A stretch of 64,000 nucleotides of DNA from Microbacterium imperiale (GCF_017876655.1 NZ_JAGIOK010000001.1:372001-436000); one strand, 5' to 3'. Positions 8,874 to 14,966 are shown, numbered from the stretch's first letter. Notes: generated by a model not told the origin, from the letters alone. A program made the numbers and translations.

Positions 8874-10100
8874 TCAGACGGCATTTTCGTCGGTGCTCAT
8901 CGCCACGCTGAGGATGGCCTGAAGCCCCGTCCGTGCCCTCCCCGTGCCCTTATCGCTCTCAACCACCGTCGTGAACGCCGCTCCGGCGAGGGCGTCCATC
9001 CGGTCAGCGACGAGCGCGTTGCGCTCCTCCGCGACGTGCTGATAGGTCATGGCGGCGGCGGTGGTGCGGTGACCGGCTCGGGCCATGAGTTCGCGCGTCG
9101 TCGCTCCCGCCTGCGCGGCGAGGGTGAGGCCCGCATGCCGCACGTCGTGGACGTGGAACTGCGGATGCCCCGCCGCCCTGCGCGCCTTCGCCCAGGCCTG
9201 TTGGATGCCGCTGTGCGTGAGCGGGGACCCATCGGGGCGGGTGAACATGGGCGACTTCGGGAACCCGCTCGTAGCGTCCAGGTGCTCGTGGAGGAGGAGG
9301 GCGAGGGTGCGGGGCACGGCGACGGTCCGTTCCTCCCCCGTCTTGGTGGGCGTGACGGTGGGGACGCCGCGCACGATGGCGACCTGGCGTTCGACCTTCA
9401 GCACCCCGTCCACGAAGTCGCCCCGCTGGAGCGCGACGAGTTCACCGAGGCGCAGGTGCGCGCCGAACATGGCCCGCATGGGCAGGTGGTAGCGCTCGGG
9501 CATCTTCTCCACGATGGCGGAGAGCACGTCGGGGGCCATGTAGGGACGCTCGGGCGCGGACGCGATCCCGGCACCCTTGATCTGGCAGGGGTTCGACGGG
9601 ATCAGGCCATCGGTCACTGCCGTGGCGAGGATGGAGCGAAGGAGCGCATACGCCTGCCGAACCGCCGTCTCCCCGGTGCCGCCACGCGCCGCGGAGGACG
9701 CCTGGAGCCCCTTCCTCGTCTTGGCGTACCAGGAGCGCACGAGCGGCGGGGTGATGGCGTTCAGCGGCGTGGTGGCGAGGGATGCCAGGTGCCGCCGATT
9801 CAGGTCCTCGTAGAGCACGCGGGTGCGGGGTGCGAGTCTGCCCCGTGAACCACCGTTCGCGATCCACTCGGCGGCGTAGGGGCCGAACGGTGCCTCTCCG
9901 GCGCGGTGGTCCCGGAACGTGCCGCGCATCTTGTCGGCGCGCACCCCGGCGAGCCAGTCGAGCGCCTCACGCTTCGTCGCGAACGTCGTCGGGGCGGTTA
10001 CGCGCTGGCCGTTGGCCTCCGGGTAGCGGGCCTGGTAGCGGCCCGAGGGCAGTTTGCGGACGGTCCCGAAGGATGCCCGGTTCGTCTTGCGCGCGCTCAT
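8874..10100 (-). CDS. int: Tyrosine-type site-specific integrase
   Basis: The 408-residue recombinase carries out integration and excision at tRNA-Gly. An N-terminal AP2-like arm-binding region (residues 10-65, GTVRKLPSGRYQARY) is followed by a SAM-like core-binding domain (70-180) and the catalytic domain. Catalytic residues are R217 (HLRLGEL), K253 (PTKTG), H318 and R321 (HDVRH), H344 (AGHRT) and nucleophile Y353 (MTYQH), so it is complete. The stop lies 15 bp from the attL core, the usual int position. ATG 10100 overlaps the upstream stop as ATGA and has an AGAGGAG ribosome site, so it is translationally coupled to the HTH protein before it. Confidence 0.96.
   Translation of the reverse strand: MSARKTNRASFGTVRKLPSGRYQARYPEANGQRVTAPTTFATKREALDWLAGVRADKMRGTFRDHRAGEAPFGPYAAEWIANGGSRGRLAPRTRVLYEDLNRRHLASLATTPLNAITPPLVRSWYAKTRKGLQASSAARGGTGETAVRQAYALLRSILATAVTDGLIPSNPCQIKGAGIASAPERPYMAPDVLSAIVEKMPERYHLPMRAMFGAHLRLGELVALQRGDFVDGVLKVERQVAIVRGVPTVTPTKTGEERTVAVPRTLALLLHEHLDATSGFPKSPMFTRPDGSPLTHSGIQQAWAKARRAAGHPQFHVHDVRHAGLTLAAQAGATTRELMARAGHRTTAAAMTYQHVAEERNALVADRMDALAGAAFTTVVESDKGTGRARTGLQAILSVAMSTDENAV
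8931..8952 (+). repeat. Putative integrase arm-type repeats, left side
   Basis: CCGTGCCCT occurs at 8931-8939 and again at 8942-8950, 11 bp apart, 73 bp inside attL and within the 3' end of int. The same 11-bp-spaced pair occurs near attR (14218-14238). The matching spacing near both ends suggests arm-binding sites. Confidence 0.45.
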
Positions 10101-10693
10101 CGCGTGCTCCTCTCGGTGGTTGTGGTGCGGCTCGGCCGACCGTCGAACATGCCGCGCTCTGCCGCGCGGTCTAGACGCCGCTGGACGGTGGCACGGCTCA
10201 TGTGTAGGGCCGCGGCGGTGGCGGCGATGGGGCTCGGGCTCCAGCGGTGCTTGCTGTACTCCTCGACCGCGGCGCGCAGTTCCTCGTCGGTGACCACCTG
10301 CCCGCGCTTCGGCGGAACGGGTGCGGGCTGGGGCGCGTTCTCGATGGCCTGAGCGACTCCCTCGAATCGAGCGAGCCCAGTGGGGCCGACCTCGCCCACG
10401 GATGCGGGAGGAGGGCCACCGACCGCGCGCCAGTGGATGGCTCGCACGACCTCGGGAACTCGGATCGCCCGGAGCGCGTTCGTGGTGACCTCCAGCGATG
10501 CGTCGGCGTCGGCCAGCAGGATGCCCGTGAGGATCACGCGCCCATCTTCGGCGGTGCCGGTGCGCACCCAGAACGACGGGGCCGCGGGCTCGCGCGTGTC
10601 TTCGATGAGGAGCCACCCGGCCCCCTGCGTGAGGCCCTCGGGCACGGGCTGGTCGTCTCTCACGTTCCATCGCGCGGTCTGCGTCATGAGCAT
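10097..10693 (-). CDS. HTH protein co-transcribed with integrase
   Basis: The 198-residue protein is unrecognised over its first 130 residues. Its C-terminal 60 residues form a helix-turn-helix (DEELRAAVEEYSKHR, then PIAATAAALHMSRATVQRRLDRA) like those of replication-initiator and phage regulatory proteins. Its stop overlaps the int ATG (ATGA), so both come from one leftward transcript starting in 10694-10844. It could be a recombination directionality or int-expression factor; nothing in the sequence decides this. Start may be ATG 10693 or 10687. Confidence 0.75.
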   Translation of the reverse strand: MLMTQTARWNVRDDQPVPEGLTQGAGWLLIEDTREPAAPSFWVRTGTAEDGRVILTGILLADADASLEVTTNALRAIRVPEVVRAIHWRAVGGPPPASVGEVGPTGLARFEGVAQAIENAPQPAPVPPKRGQVVTDEELRAAVEEYSKHRWSPSPIAATAAALHMSRATVQRRLDRAAERGMFDGRPSRTTTTERSTR

Positions 10694-10844
10694 GAGGCTA
10701 CATCGTTGGCGCGGGTCTTGCTACACCGATGCACCCGTGTCTCTATCGCTCTGCCCCGGAATCTCAGGTGTCTCACCCACCTGCGCCGAAGTTGAGATAG
10801 CAATATGTGCGCATCACTGTCTCATGTGACCTAGCGTGATGGCC
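10694..10844. promoter_or_regulatory. Divergent control region of the element
   Basis: This 151-bp gap separates the leftward int unit from the rightward operon. It holds an inverted repeat CAGGTG-N7-CACCTG (10765-10783), several TCTCA/TGAGA motifs (10762, 10771, 10793, 10820) and a TAGCGT -10 (10832-10837) exactly 7 bases before ATG 10845. The layout is that of a lysogeny-type switch controlled by the adjacent Xre protein; the operator assignment is inferred. Confidence 0.45.
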
Positions 10845-11081
10845 ATGAGCCTGATCGACACCGTGCGAACTCGAAGCGCACTCCCCACCCCGGCACTCCG
10901 CCGCGCCATCCGTGAGGCGGCGGGCGTCTCCCAGGGTCAGATCGCCCGCGAACTCGGCGTGCACCGCATGACCGTCTGCCGCTGGGAGGCAGGCACGTCC
11001 ACCCCGACCGGCGACCACCTGCACGCCTACGCGGCGATGCTGACCGCCCTCTCGGAAGCCACGCGAGGGGGTGCGCGATGA
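10845..11081 (+). CDS. Xre-family repressor of the element
   Basis: The 78-residue protein is almost entirely a Cro/C1-type helix-turn-helix: AIREAAGVSQGQIARELGVHRMTVCRWEAGTS. It probably controls the element's own divergent promoters. Starts at GTG 10836, ATG 10839 and ATG 10845 are all in frame. I chose 10845 because a TAGCGT -10 box ends 7 bases before it, fitting the leaderless pattern seen across this window, whereas the two upstream starts overlap or abut the box. The stop overlaps the next gene (ATGA), so it begins a coupled operon. Confidence 0.85.
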   Translation: MSLIDTVRTRSALPTPALRRAIREAAGVSQGQIARELGVHRMTVCRWEAGTSTPTGDHLHAYAAMLTALSEATRGGAR

Positions 11082-11314
11082 CCACGGCAACCCTCACGCT
11101 CGCTGACCTCCGCGACCGCGCGACGTGCACCATCCCCGAGGCATCCGCCGTGCTCGGCCTCTCCGCGTGGGCGGGCTACCAGGCCGCTCAGCGGGGCGAG
11201 ATTCCGGTGCTCACGCTCGGTCGCCGCAAGGTCGTGCCGGTCCCGGCGCTCCTCCGGATGCTCGACGGCGGGCCGGTAGACGAGCCCATCGCGCTCGCGC
11301 GCCCGAAGCGCTGA
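11078..11314 (+). CDS. Excisionase-like HTH_17 protein
   Basis: The 78-residue protein has a MerR-like winged helix of the excisionase (HTH_17) type: IPEASAVLGLSAWAGYQAAQRGEIPVL followed by the LGRRKVVPVPALLRML wing. Such proteins bend attachment-site DNA to direct excision or act as small transcription factors. ATGA overlap with the Xre gene couples their translation. Acting as the recombination directionality factor of the integrase is likely but not proven. Confidence 0.8.
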   Translation: MTTATLTLADLRDRATCTIPEASAVLGLSAWAGYQAAQRGEIPVLTLGRRKVVPVPALLRMLDGGPVDEPIALARPKR

Positions 11315-11335
11315 GCCGTCCGGAGGGTGACCCTG

Positions 11336-11452
11336 ATGGACACGACACAGCAGACCTCGGAGCCGTTCGTCTCGATGCTCGCCGCGCTCGACCGCTTCGA
11401 CGCGCACCTGGCCGAGTTCGCGCTCGCCGCAGTTGCGGAGGGTGAGCGATGA
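11336..11452 (+). CDS. 38-aa conserved-position small ORF
   Basis: A 38-residue ORF (MDTTQQTSEPFVSMLAALDR..., amphipathic helix after residue 12) begins at ATG 11336, 9 bases after a GGAGG ribosome site at 11322-11326. Its TGA overlaps the ATG of the initiator-like gene (ATGA). Spacing, ribosome site and coupling argue that it is translated. No family is recognised; it may serve to couple translation of the next gene or act as a small partner protein. Confidence 0.6.
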   Translation: MDTTQQTSEPFVSMLAALDRFDAHLAEFALAAVAEGER

Positions 11453-12186
11453 CCGAGACGAGAGACGGCTTCGCGCGCATCCCGGACTGGCTCACCCGCC
11501 ACGCCGTGCCCGCGCTCGGACTGACCGCCGCCGAGGGCTTCGTCTACGTCGCTGTGCGGTCGCGTGCGGACGCAGATGGGCTCGCCTGGCCGTCCTACCC
11601 GACCATCGCCCATGAGACGGGCACGAGCGAGAGCACGGCGGCGCGTGCGGTGAAGCGTCTCGTGCAGGTGGGGCTCCTCGAAGTTGCTGAGCCGGGTCGC
11701 CAGCACCAGGCCACGGTCTATCGCGTGGTCGAGCGCCCGAGCCTCCCTCCGAAGCCCGACCGCCCGCTGTCGAAGTCCGAACGCCGACGCGCTCAGGCTC
11801 CTCACCGTGGGGAGCCTGAAGCGGAATCGCCTGAGGGTCAGGCTCCTCATGGTGACGCCCAGGCTCCTCACGGTGGGGTGCTCAGGCTCCTCACTGTGGG
11901 TAGCGAAGTAGACACAGTGAAGAACACACAGGAAGTAGACACATCTACCCCCACCGCGCTTCGCGCGGCACCCCCCCAGAGGGGGGATGGAGCGGATGAC
12001 GTGAATGCGGATGGTCAGGCTCGTCTCTCGGCTCTCCTCCCAGCGTTCAGCGTGCCGGATGAGCAACGACGCCAGCCGCCCCCGACCTCACGTGCTCGCG
12101 CATCGGCGCATCGGCACGTCTTCGACCCCGTATCCGGCTACTGCGGGTGCGGCCTCCGTAACGACAGAGAGGAGGGTGCGAGATGA
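11449..12186 (+). CDS. Winged-helix replication-initiator-like protein with internal iterons
   Basis: The 245-residue protein has an N-terminal winged helix-turn-helix of the HTH_36/phage-O type (residues 20-92, WPSYPTIAHETGTSESTAAR then VKRLVQVGLLEV), a low-complexity middle (residues 100-200) and a C-terminal CxC-containing segment. The middle encodes QAPHxG three times because the DNA carries iterons there; the fourth iteron is read in another frame, so the repeat is conserved as DNA. This matches the lambda O design, in which the N-terminal domain binds iterons inside its own gene. I infer replication initiation using host helicase and primase. Start ATG 11449 overlaps the previous stop. 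Confidence 0.72.
   Translation: MTETRDGFARIPDWLTRHAVPALGLTAAEGFVYVAVRSRADADGLAWPSYPTIAHETGTSESTAARAVKRLVQVGLLEVAEPGRQHQATVYRVVERPSLPPKPDRPLSKSERRRAQAPHRGEPEAESPEGQAPHGDAQAPHGGVLRLLTVGSEVDTVKNTQEVDTSTPTALRAAPPQRGDGADDVNADGQARLSALLPAFSVPDEQRRQPPPTSRARASAHRHVFDPVSGYCGCGLRNDREEGAR
11794..11901 (+). repeat. Four 19-bp iterons (candidate replication origin)
   Basis: Copies of CAGGCTCCTCACNGTGGGG lie at 11794-11812, 11839-11857, 11860-11878 and 11883-11901. Start spacings are 45, 21 and 23 bp, about two helical turns each with one unit skipped. Copy 1 also forms an inverted repeat CAGGCTCC/GGAGCCTG (11794-11801 with 11811-11818). Each copy contains an imperfect CCTCAC-N-GTGGGG dyad. Confidence 0.7.
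11902..11950. other. A-rich stretch with 12-bp direct repeat, candidate unwinding element
   Basis: Directly after the iterons, 11901-11950 is about 54% A+T, far above its surroundings, with A strongly favoured over T on the plus strand. It contains a perfect 12-bp direct repeat GAAGTAGACACA at 11905-11916 and 11932-11943. Iterons followed by an A-rich tract are what theta-type origins look like; melting here is inferred. Confidence 0.5.
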
Positions 12187-12635
12187 GCACCCCACAGCAC
12201 GACCCGACCACAGCCGACCTCGCCGCGGAATACCTCCTCGGGGACCGGCCAGCACCGAAGGGCGTTCCCGCCCGCGTCGCCCGCGCGACCCGCAAGGCGA
12301 AGGCGCTCCAGATGCGCCGTGCGGGCATCTCCGTCGAGGTCATCGCCGCGCACCTGAAGGTGCACCCCCGCACCGTCTACACGTGGCTGAGAGATGCCCT
12401 CGCGGCGATCCCGCGTGAGGAGGCGAACGAACTGCGTCTGCTCGAACTCGACCGCCTCGATGCGATCTTCCGGGGGCTGTTCCCCGACGCAGTTGCGGGC
12501 GACGTGCGAGCCGCGGAGGGATGCCTGAAGGTGATGGAGCGCCGTGCGCGTCTCCTCAACCTCGACGCGGCGCACACGGCGGGCCTGGAGCAGGTGGGGA
12601 GCCTGCTCGACCGGCTCGTCAACGGGGAGGGCTGA
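12183..12635 (+). CDS. Terminase-small-subunit-like HTH protein
   Basis: The 150-residue protein has a helix-turn-helix at about residues 40-70 (KALQMRRAGISVEVIAAHL, then KVHPRTVYTWLRDAL) followed by a helical region (RLLELDRLDAIFRGLFP, then CLKVMERRARLLNLD). This organisation is that of phage small-terminase-like proteins, which bind packaging sites as oligomers. No large terminase is present, and phage satellites commonly carry only the small subunit to redirect a helper's packaging. Start ATG 12183 overlaps the previous stop (ATGA). A plain transcription factor is the alternative. Confidence 0.6.
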   Translation: MSTPQHDPTTADLAAEYLLGDRPAPKGVPARVARATRKAKALQMRRAGISVEVIAAHLKVHPRTVYTWLRDALAAIPREEANELRLLELDRLDAIFRGLFPDAVAGDVRAAEGCLKVMERRARLLNLDAAHTAGLEQVGSLLDRLVNGEG

Positions 12636-12638
12636 GCC

Positions 12639-12863
12639 GTGGTGCACAGCGCGCCCCGACCGTCCGACGTGGACCTCGCCCGCGCTCGCGCCAAGGCCGC
12701 GTTCCTGCCGTACCGGAGCGCGCTCGCCGCCCTGCCCGAGCCGGTGCGCGTGACCATCACCGCCTACACGGGCGCGCTCAGCGCGGAGGCCGCGGCCCAG
12801 CGTCACCGCGCACAGCGAGCAGAGGCCCGCCTCGACGCCATCCGCACCGAGAGGAGACGGTGA
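12639..12863 (+). CDS. 74-aa hypothetical protein of the element
   Basis: This small, highly charged helical protein is unrecognised. It starts at GTG 12639 (or 12642) after a GGGAGGG ribosome site and its stop shares one base with the next ATG (TGATG). The C-terminal half (EAAAQRHRAQRAEARLDAIR) is predicted to be a continuous helix, possibly a coiled coil. Its place between the TerS-like and HNH-like genes suggests a role in the same process. Confidence 0.65.
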   Translation: MVHSAPRPSDVDLARARAKAAFLPYRSALAALPEPVRVTITAYTGALSAEAAAQRHRAQRAEARLDAIRTERRR

Positions 12864-13285
12864 TGACCGCTCGCACCTACAAGGGCGTGCACCGTGCGAT
12901 CCGAGCCGCACGCGGATCAGCCGTAGGCCGACCATGCGCAGGACCCGACTGCGACCGCCCGGCCACGGGATGGGGCCTCGTGGGTCATCCGACGCAGTTC
13001 GGCTACCAGGCCGATGGCAGGGCTGTCTCGTGGTCGCTCGACCTCGACGCCTACGCGCCGCTGTGCACGCGCCACAACAGCCAGAAGGACGGCGGCGGCA
13101 ACTGGAGCCTCTGCCCGAGAGGGCACGCCCGCATCGCGTGGGGAACGGATGGCCACGGCCACTGCCTCGGATGCAAGCGCGAGCGGGACCGCGAGTACGC
13201 GCGACGCCGCAGAACCTCCCGCCAGTCGGCGGGGACCATCGCCCAGCAGGGCACCGACACCAACACAGAACGGAGGCCGTCGTGA
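12863..13285 (+). CDS. HNH/zinc-ribbon-like protein
   Basis: The 140-residue protein begins with a basic helix (HRAIRAARGSAVG) and then has paired metal-ligand candidates: CAGPDC (C25, C30), a conserved WSLDLDAYAPLC, CTRH (about C68, H71), and a C-terminal knuckle CPRGH...CLGC. The first half resembles the HNH-type proteins found in actinophages, where a CxxCH knuckle follows a 'SLD-D-Y' stretch; here the second knuckle reads CTRHNSQKD. HNH proteins next to terminase genes assist cos cleavage in many phages. Nuclease activity is not certain because the catalytic histidine cannot be assigned by eye. Confidence 0.55.
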   Translation: MTARTYKGVHRAIRAARGSAVGRPCAGPDCDRPATGWGLVGHPTQFGYQADGRAVSWSLDLDAYAPLCTRHNSQKDGGGNWSLCPRGHARIAWGTDGHGHCLGCKRERDREYARRRRTSRQSAGTIAQQGTDTNTERRPS

Positions 13286-13974
13286 CCATCGACAGCGCCA
13301 ACCTCATCACCCTCATCACCACCGCGCGCCGCGACCTCCTCGCCACGGCACGCGCCACCGACCCGCACCTGACGCCGGATGGGCTCCGCGCTCGCCAGCG
13401 TGCCGAGGTCGAAGCGATCCGGGCTCGACTCCTCGACGCGATGCCCGCCGAGCCCGCGGCCACCCCCGACCGCCAGCCCGTGCTCGACGCGCTCGCCCCG
13501 GCCACCGCGGACGACATCGCCCGCGTCCAGCACGAGCAGGCGAAGGTGAGCGCCCTCCTCGCCGCGGGCCGACTCCTCCCCGAGGTCATCGCGACCGCCA
13601 GCCGTGACCGGCTCGCCGCGATCCTCGACAGCGCGGAGACGAGCCCGGAAGTGCTGGAGGCACGCGACCCGGCATCCGTGCTCGGTGCGCTCCACGAGAT
13701 GATCTGGGGTCGACTCGTGCAGGTGGACGACGCGGCGCAGGCCATCGTCGCCGCCGAGGAGGCCACGACCCCCGCCCGTGCGTGGCGGTCGATCCTGGAG
13801 GGCGTCGCGACAGCGGGCTCGATCCCGTTCGAGGGCCGCGTGCTCCTCAACCGTGCCGACCCCGCCGTGCTGGGCCTCCTGGACGACGGGGACGCCGAAG
13901 CGGTGCCCGGCCCCTCCGGGAACCTCATCGAGTCGATGATGGACGGGCTCGACCGCGTGCCGGTGGACGCCTGA
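13282..13974 (+). CDS. 230-aa orphan protein, last gene of the element operon
   Basis: Unrecognised. The 230-residue protein is mostly alpha-helical with an acidic C-terminus and no cysteine cluster, transmembrane segment or known motif. Start GTG 13282 overlaps the previous stop (GTGA) and an AGGAGG-like GGAGG lies at 13272-13276. It is the largest unidentified gene in the element and precedes the operon terminator. In satellites the terminal gene often interferes with the helper phage or the host, but no such function can be read from the sequence. Confidence 0.75.
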   Translation: MTIDSANLITLITTARRDLLATARATDPHLTPDGLRARQRAEVEAIRARLLDAMPAEPAATPDRQPVLDALAPATADDIARVQHEQAKVSALLAAGRLLPEVIATASRDRLAAILDSAETSPEVLEARDPASVLGALHEMIWGRLVQVDDAAQAIVAAEEATTPARAWRSILEGVATAGSIPFEGRVLLNRADPAVLGLLDDGDAEAVPGPSGNLIESMMDGLDRVPVDA

Positions 13975-13988
13975 CCACCGATCACCGC

Positions 13989-14027
13989 CGAGGGGCGGGC
14001 TGGCCTACCCGGTTGGTCCGCCCCTCG
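13989..14027 (+). terminator. Terminator of the element operon
   Basis: A 10-bp perfect stem CGAGGGGCGG/CCGCCCCTCG (13989-13998 with 14018-14027) and a 19-nt loop lies 15 bp beyond the last stop codon. From here to 14345 (about 320 bp) I see no convincing gene, only arm-type repeats and a second hairpin. Confidence 0.65.
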
Positions 14028-14217
14028 CGCCGTGTGCGCCCGTCTGAGCGACTTTCACACCGTCCAGGCCCTCTCACCCCACCCTGCGCCCGTTCGTCGC
14101 TCTGTGCGTATCTCACGGCTCCTGGTGGTGCTCCAGCCTCGAATCTCTCTCCACAGCCCAGAGGGGCCGAAGATGCAACAGCCTGGCATCGCCAATGCCT
14201 CGCGTGAGGGGCTCAGA

Positions 14218-14259
14218 CCGTGCCCTATCCGTGCCCCTAGGGGGCCTCACGTGCCCTAA
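14218..14259 (+). repeat. Putative integrase arm-type repeats, right side
   Basis: Three same-orientation copies: GTGCCCTA at 14220, GTGCCCCTA at 14231 and GTGCCCTAA at 14251. The first two are 11 bp apart, as is the left pair at 8933/8944. They lie about 90-130 bp inside attR, a normal distance for attP arms. Confidence 0.45.
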
Positions 14260-14284
14260 CTCGACCTCACCAGACCACATGAGG

Positions 14285-14325
14285 GACCCCCGGCATCTCC
14301 GCGGTTCTGCGGGATTCCGGGGGTC
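14285..14325. terminator. Hairpin near attR
   Basis: GACCCCCGG (14285-14293) pairs with CCGGGGGTC (14317-14325), and the interior can extend the stem with CCGC/GCGG. It could insulate the element from leftward or rightward read-through at its right end. Confidence 0.5.
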
Positions 14326-14345
14326 GGCCTGGAGGGGGTGACCTA

Positions 14346-14391
14346 TCTTCCAAACTGATGGTGCGGGTTCGATTCCCGTCATCCCCTCCAC
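14346..14391 (+). repeat. Right attachment repeat (attR core), tRNA-Gly remnant
   Basis: This 46-bp copy of the 3' half of tRNA-Gly lacks the 5' half, so it is not a functional tRNA. It marks the right junction; host sequence resumes at 14392. Confidence 0.95.
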
Positions 14392-14392
14392 G

Positions 14393-14425
14393 GCTCCGAC
14401 GCGCACCGCATCCGCTCGTCGGAGC
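14393..14425. terminator. Host hairpin once adjacent to tRNA-Gly
   Basis: GCTCCGAC (14393-14400) pairs with GTCGGAGC (14418-14425), followed by TTCGTCATT. Without the element it would lie directly behind tRNA-Gly, probably as its terminator. It also lies just past the stop of the convergent carbonic-anhydrase gene and may serve both. Confidence 0.6.
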
Positions 14426-14429
14426 TTCG

Positions 14430-14966
14430 TCATTCCGCCCGCGCTGCGTCGTGCTCGGCGCGCAGCGCCACGTAGGTCTCGGCATTGCGTCGGAGACTCG
14501 CGCGCTCCTCGTCCGTCAGGGCTCGCCGGACCTTGGCCGGCACTCCGGCCACGAGCGAGCCCGGCGGCACGACCGTGCCCTCGAGCACGACGGCACCACC
14601 GGCCACGAGGGAACCCGCGCCGATGACGGCTCCGCTGAGCACCGTGCTGTTCATGCCGATGAGGCATCCGTCGCCGACGGTGCATCCATGGACGACGGCG
14701 TTGTGGCCGATCGAGACGTCATCGCCGATCGTCGTCGGCGACGCGGCATCCACGTGGATCACGACGCCGTCCTGGACGTTGCTCCGCTCACCGATGACGA
14801 CGCGCGACCGGTCGCCCCGGATCACCGCGTTGTACCAGACGCTCGACTCGGCTCCCAGCTCGACCGCGCCGACGATGCGGGCCCCGTCCGCCACGAACAC
14901 GGTCGGATGCAGCCGGGGCCGCAACTCCCCCAGCGCGACGACGGATGCGGCGGCGGAGACGGGCAC
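14430..14966 (-). CDS. Gamma-carbonic-anhydrase-family left-handed beta-helix protein
   Basis: The 178-residue protein is built of hexapeptide repeats (e.g. VVIGERSNVQDG, VSIGHNAVVHGC, CLIGMNSTVLSG) forming a left-handed beta-helix. The three zinc histidines of gamma-class enzymes are present: H71, H88 and H93. The family interconverts CO2 and bicarbonate, although many members have other or no measured activity. GTG 14966 lies 6 bases after a TAACGT -10 (14973-14978), suggesting leaderless transcription. It is divergent from dps. Confidence 0.85.
   Translation of the reverse strand: MPVSAAASVVALGELRPRLHPTVFVADGARIVGAVELGAESSVWYNAVIRGDRSRVVIGERSNVQDGVVIHVDAASPTTIGDDVSIGHNAVVHGCTVGDGCLIGMNSTVLSGAVIGAGSLVAGGAVVLEGTVVPPGSLVAGVPAKVRRALTDEERASLRRNAETYVALRAEHDAARAE

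Larger units (their letters stand above)
8813..14391. mobile_element. 5.5-kb integrative element in tRNA-Gly, candidate phage satellite
   Basis: Two perfect 46-bp direct repeats (8813-8858 and 14346-14391, offset 5,533 bp) bound the element; the first is part of the intact tRNA-Gly. Contents are a tyrosine integrase and an HTH protein leftward, and an eight-gene rightward operon: Xre repressor, excisionase-like HTH, 38-aa ORF, initiator-like wHTH protein with internal iterons, terminase-small-subunit-like protein, 74-aa ORF, HNH-like protein and a 230-aa orphan. Nothing resembles capsid, tail, portal, large terminase, FtsK/TraB or relaxase. Boundaries and gene order are seen directly; the satellite interpretation is inference. 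All genes look intact, so it may be active. Confidence 0.93.

Noticed and set aside
11794..11901. Protein-level tandem repeat (QAPHxG) in the initiator-like protein
   Set aside because: The fourth DNA repeat is in another reading frame, so the amino-acid repeat is a by-product of DNA iterons.
14032..14259. 75-codon rightward ORF between the element terminator and attR
   Set aside because: No ribosome site, poor codon use and overlap with the arm-type repeats; more likely non-coding attachment-region DNA.
8813..14391. Reading the element as an actinomycete integrative and conjugative element
   Set aside because: No FtsK/TraB-like translocase, Spd protein or relaxase, and a total of only 5.5 kb.
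14267..14485. Leftward ORF containing DDGNRTRT across the attR tRNA remnant
   Set aside because: This motif is the well-known artefact of reading tRNA T-arm sequence as protein. The same applies to RQDSNL near tRNA-Arg (36882-37103) and the SGLEPATPAT-type ORF near tRNA-His (37896-38264).
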